Below the pieces are notes generated by a model, which did not search any database, had not been told where the DNA came from, and saw only the letters and a list, made by a program, of their open reading frames with translations. 46,040 bases of DNA from Parachlorella kessleri (lineage: Eukaryota; Chlorophyta; Trebouxiophyceae; Chlorellales; Chlorellaceae), in NCBI GenBank assembly GCA_001598975.1, contig BBXU01000633.1, positions 1-46,040 on the forward strand, given 5' to 3'. The position numbers were made by a program, and so were the translations under genes. How positions within the stretch are numbered: position 1 is the stretch's first letter; each line of letters starts with the position of its first letter. Shown in pieces: positions 1-10,976 of this stretch.

Positions 1-157
1 CCCCATGCTGCTCAGCAACACCATGGTTGCTGAACTGGCGGCAGCGCCCGGTGGCTGCGCCTTCGCCAGGAGAAGTAAACCCCAGCTAATGGATGATACG
101 TAAAACAACCCCTGGTGCACGTCCTTCATTAGTCCTCCGCACCCTGGACACTGCAGC

Positions 158-2684
158 ATGACTCTACGGAAGGTCAGCCTAGGTTGCCACCGTGCATCGG
201 CGTGTCCTGGCAGACCGAAGCGCATCAGAGTATTTTTTCGGTCCTGCTCAAGTACGGTCTTGAAGGTAGCGTCCCCTCGCCCACTCCCTCCCTCACGTGC
301 TGTGCAGACCATCACCCATGTGCTCTTCGACATGGACGGCTTGATCCTGGTATGCACTTAGTGGGTGGCTTTGTGCCTCGGCAATGTCACAACTGAAGCT
401 GTTCGGGTCAAAGGCCCAACCCTTCTGCCAGCCACGTTCAGTCGTGTTGCACCACACCTCTGCTTTCCACCAGGGTGCTGGTGTGCCCTCCCTGACTCCT
501 TCCTGCAAAGACCATGCGCTGCTTCCTGGCACCATCTTTGCAGGACACAGAGAAGTTCTACACAGTTGTGCAGCAAAACATCGCACAGCGGTTTGGGAAA
601 GAGTTCACCTGGGATCTGAAGGTTAGTCAGCTCTGCTCTGCAGACTGTGGTGGTGAGCATGCTATGGAATTGCCATGCAGAGGGACTTGCTGGGGGTGGT
701 CAAGCCCAAATCGAATTGGCTGGGCGACAAGACTTTCTGCAGCAGGCATACTCGCAAGCGGCCAGTGCCAGTCAGGAACCGGAAAACTAACAAGCCATAC
801 GTCTGCAACCCCAGCAGACCTGTTGGGACGGAACTGACATCATTGTATCAGCAGTTATCGACTAAGGATGGTAAGGTGAGACTCACTGCTGGGCCCTGCC
901 CCACGCTCAGGCCAAGATGATGGGCAAGAAGGCGCTTGAAGCAGCCCAAGTGCTGGTAGCAGAGCTGGGGCTGGAAGGGCAGATAACGCCAGAGCAATTC
1001 TTGACAGAAAGGGAAGAAGCCCTGGACAAGATGTTTCCCACCTCGCAGCTGCTGCCAGGGGCTGGTGGGTGGTGTGGGATACTCTAAGCTTTTAAAATGC
1101 TTGCTCGGACAATCGTGCGCCTGGCTGCTAGCGCATCACTGCCCGCTCCTTTGCAGCTCTCCACATGTCTGTTTGTTCTTTTCCCAGAAGTAGTTGTGCT
1201 GGCACGGGGCACTGTTCTGGACTTCTGCTCATGGGTATGTCAGCTTTCTGGGCAACACACCCTACACCTGACTGGCAGTGTTATGTCAGACGAAGTTGCT
1301 CCCTGCCCGGGCCTTGTGCAGAGCAGCTGCTGCGACACCTGCATGACCACGGCATCCCCTTCTGCTTAGCCACCTCTTCCCACCGACGGCATTTTGAGCT
1401 CAAGACTGCCAGCCATGTAGGTACCCCGGGAGAATCCAGCCTCTGCCAGGCAGGGAATGGCAACCTCACCATACTTGTAAATGCGTCGCGTTTGGGGCCA
1501 ACAGCAGGGTTCCAGAGCACGGCTCACTAGAGAACGCATGTGGTAGTAAGGGGTTGACCCGATTAGTTCCTGTATGCATTGAAGTTAGGCCACTCCAAAC
1601 CTTTCCAAACCTTGCTGCGTGAGTTGCATGACAGCGCCAGTTGCGTAACACGTTGGCTGGCCTAGTTACTTGGTATTGGCCTGGTATGACATGTGTGCAA
1701 CTCCCCAACTCCAACCTATGCAGGGCCAGCTGTTTGAGCTCTTCACCCATGTCATCACAGGTGGGAGTTGCCGGCGCCCAGGGAATTGCTGGCAAGCAGT
1801 ATGTGGCAGGACGGGGTAGAGAGGCATTAAAAGTCCTGGATAGAGTGCTCGCTGTGTATGCGGTCCCTTGCTTGAATCTTATATATTGGACACCAGGTGG
1901 CAGCCATGTGTTGCATGCCTGGACTGATTGATGGATCTGCCTCCCACGAGCCCGTCTTCTGCCATGCCCACATATCTGGTTGGAGCGAGGCCCCCGAGCT
2001 GCTTTCGCACGCTTTGCAAACATTGCTGCTGCTGCTGGTGCAGGCGACCGTGTAAGTAACGGAAAGCCAGCCCCGGATATCTTTCTCCTGGCGGCTGGGC
2101 AGTTTGAGCCTCCAGCGGAGCCCAGTGACTGCCTTGTGTTTGAAGACGCACCATCTGGCATCGCAGCGGCGAAGGCCGCGGGCATGTAAGCCTGGCCGGG
2201 GGTCAACAGAGCACAAAACCTCACCTGTGGCATGCCTGCTGCCTGCTAGCCCTAGCTCGGCATGTGCTGTGAGGTCCCCTTTGCTGTTGTTGCTTCAACC
2301 CCGCCGTGCGCCAATGCGTTCTTGTCTGCTGCAGCGGCCCCTTTGCAGCCCTGCTTCTGGCCATAGGGGGCTTACCTTTGCCCTCCAGCTCTGAGCCTTT
2401 CTGGGCTGAACCCGGTGCCCACGCTGTGGCTGACCTGTGTATGCTGCCGTGGTCTCAGATGGTCCGCCCTGCGCTGCTTCAGTGCCCATGAAGAGGTTGC
2501 CCTGCTTTACTGGGCCATGTCCCCATGCGGAGCCTGCTCTGCTGCGCTGTGCAGGTCGTGCGTGGCAGTCCCAGACCCAAACCTAGACAAGCCATTGTCT
2601 GAAGATGCGGACCAGGTGTTGGGCAGTTTATTGGAGTTCAGGCCTGAGGAGTGGGGCCTGCCGCCATTCGGTAAGGATGGATGA
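158..2684 (+). CDS. GPP1: HAD-family phosphatase, plant GPP (glycerol-3-phosphatase)-like, 7 exons
   Basis: Exons 158-349, 544-621, 911-1064, 1322-1416, 1724-1760, 2044-2185, 2555-2684; all joins keep frame and give about 275 aa. Seen: HAD motif [12 protein letters not shown] (nucleophile Asp, split by intron 1), motif II CLATSS, motif III GKPAPD, motif [10 protein letters not shown], and a C-terminal [11 protein letters not shown] block typical of plant glycerol-3-phosphatases; the [12 protein letters not shown] cap segment also matches that family. Known for the family: Mg-dependent removal of phosphate from glycerol-3-phosphate or pseudouridine-5'-phosphate; the substrate here cannot be told from sequence. 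The start at 158 gives about 47 residues before the HAD domain that are rich in Ser, Arg and Ala and lack acidic residues, so an organelle transit peptide is possible. Alternatively a splice acceptor just before position 308 would make this an internal exon with the true start further left. Family call secure, 5' end uncertain. Confidence 0.88.
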
Positions 2685-4476
2685 ATGAATTGACCTGAAA
2701 ATAGTGCGCCGGTGGCTGGGAATTAACAGATCTTGTGGGTTGTACTACATAGGCATTGTACACTGTATGGCATCCTGGCGTGATGTTGTGACGTCCAGTC
2801 AGGGAGGCCTACTTGGCTGCCTTGGATTCTGGCATCCCCAGTGGCAACACCTAGTCGATGTCTGAACACTACTTACATGTTTTTTGGTGGTGCACGGTTG
2901 CGAAGCACATGCGTCACGCAAGCATGTGAATAGCAGAGCAGCAAATGGCAGCGTCAAATCAGAAAGTAAGAGCAAATCCAGCAAGCCTTAGCTAAAGGTA
3001 GATGTAAGAGATACTAGCCAGTGCCTGAGCTGCAACGTGGTGTAAAATGCAGAGGGCGCAATACCCAGGCAACCTCCCATCGGATATACTGAAGACAATA
3101 AAGCCATCACAAGACAGTATAGACAGATACACCCAAGGCATTGTCATACGAACACGTGCATGCACAGGAAGCAAAGCGGGACACCATATCTGGTTCATTG
3201 AGCAAGCAAGCAGACTGCAGTGCACAAAAGGCACGCACATGTTTTTAAAATGGCAGGGTCCAAGGTCTTGAGCCCATTGGTCAACCCCTCCGTAATCTAG
3301 GTAGCGCCAGCTTAGCTGCCACAGAGCCCTTGTATGCAGTCCTGGAAAAGATATTCAAGGCGGAGGTGCTTTCGCGCACGAACCAAAAGCTTCCCAGCAC
3401 CACCCAGCTACAGAGACGGGCTTGTCCCCAGCCAGACAGCATCTAAGCCCTATGCAACACCTGGGGTGTTCCTAACGAGTTATGGTACACCAGTCAACGG
3501 TCACCAGCTCCTCCGTCACCCCCCATACTCGAGCTGCCCCACGTCCTAACCTGGCACAAGAGGGCTGAGGGCGAGAGAAGCCCACAGGGTTCTGAAAGTG
3601 CAGAGACGGGGAGCAGGGCCTGGCCGCCTGGCCCTCAGCAAAAGCCTGAATGCATCGCCTGACAGGGACCCCAGAGAGAGACCATAAGGTACAGAGCCTG
3701 GGGAGCCCGCTCTCGGCAGTCTTGCCTCGCCCCAGCATGCCTCCACATGACTGGCCGACACCCGCACGACAAGTGAGAGCAGCACTGGACGCTGCGCAAT
3801 AATGCAAGCTAGGGCAGCACGTGAAGGGCATAGACAAGCAGAGAGCCTAAGCAAGTACGACCTTGGTGGAGAAAAAGGGGCGAGCGCTCCCCAAAGTGGC
3901 CCCAGTGATCCGCAAGCCTTGCACACTCTGCTCAGCGATTATTCACACATAAATGATGCAACACTTAAATCCACTTGCACACATAACTGCTCACAGCAAA
4001 CTGTCTATCGCAGACTCCTGCCATGTCTTGGCACGAGAGCTTGGAAGCCTCTCACCATCACCGCTTCCCACGACCAACGCCACAAAAACCAGGTCCTTAC
4101 ACTCCGTAAGATGCTGGCCCACGGACCACAGGCCAGTGGAAGGAGCAACCTCCTCCAAAGTCCGGCGGCCGTGGCTGTATAATATCGACGAATAGCAACC
4201 CCCTGGATGGACACTTTGGGTCCAACCCACCAAGCAGCTGAGCACACCCCTTTCGAGTATTCCCCAACGCATGACCTGAACCTGATACTAGTCATGTTTA
4301 CAGTCTGCCGCTACTTCAACCGCCAGTTTCATACCGCATCTCTCGCAGACTGCCCAGCAGCAGCCCCTGGCCCCGCAACCCCCGCTTCCCCTGTACGCTG
4401 CAGCCGCACCCAGCCTTCTGGCGCCGGCCCCAAGCAGCACAAGCGCCCCAACCCAGGCACTCCACACTTCCACGCC
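2685..4476. other. Non-coding stretch between two convergent genes
   Basis: About 1.8 kb between the stop of the phosphatase and the stop of the large minus-strand gene. I see no exon chain with family similarity on either strand; open frames here (for example minus 3926-3546) are short, Cys/Ser/Pro-biased and without recognisable motifs. TGTAA motifs at 3003-3007 and 3041-3045 (plus) could be 3' end signals for the phosphatase. Most of this is probably 3' UTR and spacer. Confidence 0.5.
4298..4302 (-). terminator. Candidate TGTAA poly(A) signal
   Basis: Plus-strand TTACA, i.e. TGTAA in transcript sense, about 175 bases after the stop of the large minus-strand gene at 4477. TGTAA is the usual chlorophyte polyadenylation motif; a 5-base match alone is weak. 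Confidence 0.35.
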
Positions 4477-7400
4477 TCACTTGCCCGAGGCTCCCGAGTA
4501 GGGCCCCTGCTGCCGGTGCTCCTCCTCAAACTCTGGAAGGAAGTCAGGGCCCAGGTCAAATAGCAGAGAGCTCAGACCGCCGGGCTCGACAAGTGTGGGA
4601 GACGCGCCGCGGCCGGGGCCACCAACCACACCGCTGGACCCCAGGAGGGGGTTGGGCACCAGAGAGCCAAAGCCAGTGGAGCTAAGTAGGGCAGAGAAGG
4701 AGCCGCTCTGCAAGCAAGGCAAGGGCGCAGCACCCTAGGTATGGCACATCCGGTACGGGAACAAGCATGAGGGGAACCGAGCCCAGAAAGGCAATTGCGC
4801 CACCGCAACCTCCGCCACCGGTGACGTGTGCTTGCACAGCACCATCTGCCGTGCTTGCATGATATTGGCAGCAGCCCCCACTCGGCAAGCGGAGGACCCA
4901 TGCAGCACAAAAATACAGCAAGACTTAACCCTAACGACTTCACCCACCTTGAGCATGCCAGCAACGCCAGGAGCCCCAGCCAGGGGAGCGTGGGGGCTCC
5001 CGCCGAGGCCCATCTGTGCAAACTGCAGCCCGCAGCTGGTATCCTGCTGGCTGCTGGGTGTGCCGGTACCCCCCGCTGTGCCTACTACGCTGCCGCTGCC
5101 GCTGTGGATGCCATCCATTGCGTAAGCCTGCCCCGGCGCGGGCGGCTTGCCTTGCAGCTGACGCGCCTGCTGTGCGGGGCGCTGTGACAGCTGGCTGCCA
5201 GGCGGTAGCGCCCAGGCCTGGAGCGACGGCTGCAGCTGCACCGCTAGGGTGTTGTACGTGGATCCAGTCAGCGGCAGCAGGCCGCTGGCCGCAAGCGGCC
5301 CGCTGCCGCGCGGCGGCAGGGTGCCGACGGCGCCGCCGCCGGGCGGCGAAGCCGCCCTGCCGGCAGTGTCCATTGGCAGCGGGCCGAGCTCAAACGGGCT
5401 GCTGCCAAGGGGCAGGCCTGCGGCCGGCTTGACGTAAGCTGCGGGAGGTGAGGGCCCACGGCATGGAGCGGGCCCACCCTTGGCGGCTGCCTCCAGCAAC
5501 AAGCCTTCGAGCGAGTCGGGGGGATAGTCCTGCAGCAGCCAAGGCGAAGGAATGCAGCCGGTAAGCGAGCGAGATGACGGCCGCACTGGGCTCTCAGGAT
5601 GTGGCTCACGCTTCTGTAACACCAAAGGGGGCCGGTGCCGTGCCCCAGGGTTGCTTGACCCAAAGCCTTGCTGTTGAGTTGCAATTACTCGCTATGTGCC
5701 AAAGGCGTTGGCACGCAGGCAGCTGCGGACGAGTGGAAACAACAATACAAAGCATACTATGTTCAACATCCATCCACATGACCAGAGCCATTACAGAAGC
5801 ATGAAAGCAGCAGCCTGAAAGGGCCAGCTGCTGGCTCCCTAGACCTGCATAAGTCATACAAACAGCCCCAGGTAGCCCACATGCCCCCGCACCTTGGCGA
5901 AAAGGGGTGGATCTCGCACATGGAGCTCTGGAGGGGAGTGGCCCGGCTTGGCAGCTGCTGCTGTGAGCGCTGCGCCGCCGGGTAAGCTAGGAGGCTGCGC
6001 ATGCCCGCCGACCCCAATGCCCAGCAACCGACTAGGCTCACGCTCGCCCGATAGCCGCTGCTGCGGCTCGTGCTGGCGCTGCTGGGGGACTAGCGGGCAG
6101 CGGGGCACCTCATTGCTGCAGCGGGAGGTGCCGCTGTTGGTCGTTGAAGCAGGGCTGTTCACATCCCGCTTGGTGGACACCCCAAGGGAGCTCCCCGGAC
6201 GAGAAGGGACCCCCCCTGAGGCTACAACCGCTGCCAGCTCATCCACATCAAGCAGACCCCCCTCCTCGGGAGGCAAACCCTGTAACAGCAGCTGCGGCAC
6301 ACTATACCCGCCCAACGACCCCGGCGCCGGCAGCTGAGGGGTAGCGGCCGTCGCCGACGGCGCAGGGCCACAAGCGGCATCCTGCTGCTGCTGCCGCTGC
6401 TGCGCCAGCCTCAGAGCCAGTAGCTGCTGCCACTGGCGCTGCCGCTGCTGCAGCACCGGGTCCGCACCCACGTCAATGGGCGGGGACTGGCTCGGCAGTT
6501 GGCCGGCCTCGTGCAACGCTTCCTGTGCTGGTGGTCCTACCGCAAGCTGACCAGCCGAAAGGCCTGGGCCCAGGGATATCTGGCCAAGCCCCAGGCTGCC
6601 CATGGACATATCGCCAGAGCCGGGAGAGAAGTCAGGCCCAGCACCCTGAGTTGGAAGCTCGTGCTGTGAGACGGCCACTCCCGCGTGCTGCTGCTGCTGC
6701 TGCATCTCAGAGGGTTTTGCCAGGCTTGCAAAGGGTGAAAGGGCGGCGCCCAGGGTTCCCAAGCCCAAGCCAGCGGCGGCACCCGACCACCCCTGCACTG
6801 GGTGTGAGTGGTAGGGCCCAGGCAAGCTGTGACTCATCCTGCCCGGCGAGCTTGCTACAGCACCCGGAGAGTCGCCAGAGCTAGCCGCCAACCCTCCAGC
6901 GGGCTGCTGCTCCTCAGGCTGCCAAAATCCATGGAAGCCAGCGGCAGCGATACCCTCCGGCGGGGCGTGAAAGTGTCGCAGCGCAGTGGGCTCGTCAAAA
7001 GACACGCTGCGATACTTGGTGCTGCGGCTGCTGCGGCGCGGCAGCTCGCTGCGCTGTGCTGCGCCGTCCTGCTCCCCGTCGCCCTCGCAGTCATCGTTAC
7101 CTAAGGCCGCGGCACGGCGCTTAGCGGCCGCCATCCTGTCACCTCCTCCGCTGGCGCCTGCGCTTCCACGCCAGGGCGTCAATGCAGGTCCACTCCGCTA
7201 AGAATAGCATGCCCAACGAAGCCTTGGGACGCTGGCACAAAAAATTCGACCAAGAGCAACTCGAAGAAGCTTCATGCTGTCCCAGCGTATTATTGAACAT
7301 GGCATTTCCCTCTGCTGCCTCTTGTTGGCCGGATCTATTGGCCGTCCACAGCAGCCACGGCTTCCCACACAGCCACAGCGGGTTGCACTGGCTCCTCAAC

Positions 7401-8923
7401 AAAGTCTCAAGGTGCCATGCCAGCCAGGACAACATACCTCTATAGAACGCCGAGGCAAAGGCCATGGTGATGCCTCCGCTCCCGCTGCCGCAGTGGTGGC
7501 CGTAAGAGTGGCCAGGCCGCTCCAGCGGCACAGCCCCTCCCACGGAGCCTGGCCCTGTTGCATGCTGTGCATGCTGTGCCCGCGGTGACAGCGTGCCTGG
7601 CACTCCCCCTGGCGAGGAGGGCACAGCAGGGCTGCCGCCGCCGCCGCGCCCCGCCGCCCCAGCCTGGGCACTGCCGCTGTGCCCGCCCTGTGCCAGCGCA
7701 AGCGCCTGCTGCATGAACGGGTTGACCCGCCCCTCTTGAGAGTGATGCGGGGGGGGGTAGCTGCTGGACAGGCCGCCCTGCTGCTGCTGGTGCAGCTGCG
7801 CTGGCTGCCCCAGGCGCCTGCGTTCCTCGGCAATTAGGGAGGAGATATAGTCCACGGGCAGCTCCCATGAGGGATCTGAGGGTGACAGATCCGGGGGCCC
7901 AGGACCAGCAAATGGGACACTCCCCGCAGCACGGCTTGCCGCCCCTTTGCCCTGCAGCAGCAACAGCAGCAGGCACGGCAGCGGCCGTGAACGAGCAAAC
8001 CAGGCATAGCAGGCAGCAGAGCACTGTGCGGGTCTAGGCCTCTACTGCAAGCAAGCCAGTATAGGCAGCGTGCCGAACAGAGCTCGGAAAGTGTCAGCAC
8101 CCATGCCCAGTTTCCCCATGTGGCAGACAGGGAGAATGTGCTCTACAAGCACCTGATGACAGCCCCAGTTCTTGCGCTTTCTAGGCAGGGCAAGCTTCGC
8201 ACGTCGTCTGCCTCTGGGCATGGTACAAGGGGTGCTGCGACCACTGCTTTACACTCGTGTACTAGCAGCTAGTACAGCAGTCCCTGCCGCATCAGATGCC
8301 AACAGGAGGAGATTGCCCTGCTAGTAGGGGATGAAACACCTGTCAAAGCAGCCAAGCAGCCACTGCCAAACCGGCCGCCTGGAGCCTCCTATACTGCAGA
8401 CCCACCGTCTGGGCACGGTATAGCTCAACTGCGCTCCTTATCCTCTCCCCAAGGTGCACCAGGGCGTTGTACTCCTCCTGAGAGGTCTCTTTAACTGAAC
8501 GGTCCTGTACGCAGTCAAAAAAGCCGCCGGCTGAGAGGGCCTACCCCCCGCGGTGCGGTTGCTGGGATGCAGGGATGACCGCATGACCCTTACCAAGATT
8601 AACAGCGCCGTCTGCAGCAGCTGGAGCTTGCCAGACAGCTTCAGCCGGGCCTGAGCGTCGCTGCCTATTGTCTTCTCTGCAACACAGGAGACCGGGCCGG
8701 CTTTGCGGCATGTAAGGACCACGCGGAGAAGGACATGCGAAGGGATGCTGGGCCCGAGCCACGGTTTTTCAAAAGTCTTGTCACCCGAAACCTCACCTAT
8801 GGCTGATTTCATGTCGGCCAGGTCCGCTCTATACTGGTGGCGCAGGTGCGCTTGGAGAGCGCAGTAGCAAGACATGTGGTTTTCGTTGGCATGAGACGTT
8901 GTAGGTGACATTGAAGTAGACAT
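4477..8923 (-). CDS. Large low-complexity (Gln/Pro/Gly/Ser-rich) protein with short helical N-terminus, function unknown
   Basis: Proposed exons in transcript order: 8923-8797, 8676-8594, 8504-8406, 8152-8101, 7875-7438, 7157-5893, 5529-4948, 4707-4477; every join keeps frame, about 958 aa. Residues 1-120 look helical and ordered, with segments such as LKLSGKLQLLQTALLIL and EYNALVHLGERIRSAVEL. The rest is disordered, with CAG-encoded Gln runs, Pro/Gly/Ser stretches and a few ordered islands: ELPVDYISSLIAEERRRL, STKYRSVSFDEPTALRHF and an acidic C-terminal LLFDLGPDFLPEFEEEH. I recognise no family. The composition resembles transcriptional or RNA-granule scaffolds, which is only an impression. 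Alternative: exon 4 can read on to a stop at 8042-8044, giving a separate 139-residue protein. However, the exon at 7875 has no in-frame ATG upstream and needs a preceding exon, which favours a single gene. Exons from 7875 down to the stop are firmer than the link to the N-terminal four. Confidence 0.6.
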
Positions 8924-10364
8924 CACTGAAGGATGGCCAACCTGACCACGATGGTCGGGTCCCAGTGAGTCAGAGCGGGGAAACAGACATCCCTGGGAGC
9001 AGCCAACACGCTACCCAAGCCTTGAGTTTCGTGCTACGCGACTAGGGCTACAGGCCAGCAAAGCCACGCACAGCTGGGAGGGCGTGCGGGTCAGCGAACA
9101 TTGCCGAAGAAAGGAGGAATGCTGGGACGCCTTTTTTACGCAACCGTGCAGCAAGCAGACCGACTCATTAGGCTGTCTGCACACGGCTTAGGTGAAATTG
9201 ACCCAGCGCTTGCTGGACCGTCTTCAAAGTGGCACGCACCCAGTCCACTTGATGCCACAAGGCACCATTACGGCCAGCTGAGCGCAGCGCCCCACCAGCA
9301 AGTCAGTCAAGAGGGCCGCAGCAAGAGCCAGAGCATGTGGGGCAGGCAGCGTGCGAGGGGGGAAGGCAGTACTCTGGTAGGGCGCCCGGGCCCAGTTTCA
9401 GCTCCCCTCGTACAGACAGGCACTGAACATACCAGTTAGGCTTGAACAGACTAGCAGATAGGGTATTTGCGCAGGCGGGGCAAAACCTGCTGCGCAAAGT
9501 ACCCAGTCCCATGATTCCAACATGGCATCCCCAGCCTCATGCCGTAGTAGTATGGGACAGAGAGGGGTGGGTCTGCCTCAGATGCAAAGTACTAACCGGC
9601 GGATCCTACCCTCGTACAATGTTTGCAGCCACTGAAACATTGCTTCCGCACGGCCCACCGCACCCGCGCACTCACATTCCACATGGAGCCGATGCCGCAG
9701 TCCTCTGGAAGATTCCCTGCCCTGGTTGGACAAGCCTCATTCAAGGCCAGTGTGTACCCGCCAGAGGCACAGGCTCGCATACCACTCAAGGACACTTCAA
9801 GGCCAGCTCAGTCAGGGACCCCTATAACCCCTGAGGCTCAAGTGTGCCTCAGTGCAGCCTACTAGTAGTCGAGCCTCACATCGTACCGCCACCCGCCCCT
9901 ATGGAGAGTTCCCCACAGGAGTGTCCCCAAATCTTCCTGAGTTGGCACTTGTGTGTTCATTAGCCCTTTACAAATGCCATTTTGGCAGTGCTCATACACA
10001 GACAGGCAGTGCTCACAGGCACACACGGGGCCGCTAACTCTTTCCCCTGGGACGGGCGGCAACTTTTAAGTTGAATTATAGCATCAGGCACAGCTGTGCA
10101 TTTTGAAGTGCTCCGGCATGCTGGAGAGCCTGCTGGGCCCACAACACGCAGCCAAGGCAGTCCCTTTTATGGCAAACAGGCAAGCAGAAGCCAGCGGGGC
10201 CCATTATAGTGAGGCTTGCAACGTGGGAGCCACACTCAGCACAGACCCTGCGGCCTGGAAACTACATGAGCAGCAGTCGCAACACGACATCCCTAGGGGA
10301 GCATATCCCTCCAGCGTAGCGGGCTCGCTAGGATGCCAGCGCCCGGACGCTCAACACACTGTCA

Positions 10365-10423
10365 TTACTCTGTACCACCACCTTCGCCGCCTATCCAGTC
10401 TGCCGCGGACGAGGTCCTATACC

Positions 10424-10457
<34 letters not shown>

Positions 10458-10536
10458 AGGCCCCGCCCTGTCCAGCTGCTGCTTGGCAAGCTCTTGCACC
10501 AGAGCCGCCTCCAGTGGGTCAGTCACCAACGTGCCC
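10365..10536 (-). CDS. Possible terminal exon with poly-Gln tract
   Basis: After a plausible acceptor at 10537, a frame of about 56 codons runs to a TAA stop at 10365-10367. It encodes LVTDPLEAALVQELAKQQL, helical and protein-like, followed by a CAG-encoded run of about eleven Gln and a Gly/Ser tail. It needs an upstream exon ending in phase 2, which I did not find. It may be the last exon of an unannotated gene, or chance. Confidence 0.3.
10424..10457. repeat. CTG/CAG trinucleotide tract
   Basis: About eleven near-perfect CTG units with one TTG interruption on the plus strand; read on the minus strand it is CAG and would encode Gln in the candidate terminal exon. Confidence 0.8.
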
Positions 10537-10837
10537 CTGCACAGCCGCCACACGCCACCCACACTATAAACATAACAAAGCAGGCTAACTCAGGCTCATT
10601 CTGCATCCAGCCCTGCCCGTCCAGTCCAACCCAGCTCTACTCCCTGTTTGCACTATCTGCCACCCATGCTAATAACCAAGCACACACCCTCACGTGGGAG
10701 CCAGGCGAGGCCCCGTGCTGCACAGCCCACCAACCAAGGCATCCCCCAGGCTGCTCACCCTACCCAGGAGCTACACCCGTGCATCAAAAGCCTAATGGAT
10801 ATTCTTGAAACTGTTGCACCTTTGGTACCACACGCTT

Positions 10838-10900
10838 CTACTGCCGGTTGGCCACAATGCGACCAACCCTTCCACAGAAGGAGCAGGTATGCACCAGGCG
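10838..10900 (-). CDS. Possible short terminal exon with a Cys-x-x-Cys knuckle
   Basis: A good acceptor (ends in CAG at 10903-10901) is followed by 20 codons, RLVHTCSFCGRVGRIVANRQ, and a TAG stop. The TCSFCGRV pattern resembles the second knuckle of zinc-ribbon proteins such as the RNase P subunit Rpr2/Rpp21. No matching first knuckle or upstream exon was found, so this may well be coincidence. Confidence 0.2.
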   Translation of the reverse strand, partial: RLVHTCSFCGRVGRIVANRQ

Positions 10901-10976
10901 CTGTCGCAAGTGGAGGAGAGAGACACACAGCACATGCGGGGCCACAAGGCGCACAAAACAACCTCCGGCATGCATC

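Larger units (their letters stand above)
8924..10976. other. Unresolved 2 kb between minus-strand genes
   Basis: Upstream of the large low-complexity gene and downstream of the DnaJ gene. It presumably contains the promoter of the former. I see scattered exon-like fragments on the minus strand (10536-10365, 10900-10838, a Cys-x-x-Cys piece near 9510-9420 and a fragment ending in a good donor near 9672) but could not link them into one frame-consistent gene. No RNA gene or transposon recognised. Confidence 0.35.

Noticed and set aside
3546..3926. 126-codon minus-strand frame in the 2.7-4.5 kb gap
   Set aside because: No motif, biased composition and no linked exons; likely chance in 3' flanking DNA.
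5016..5432. Ala/Arg/Cys-rich plus-strand frame
   Set aside because: Antisense of the large Gln/Pro-rich minus-strand gene, whose exon 7 joins in frame on both sides.
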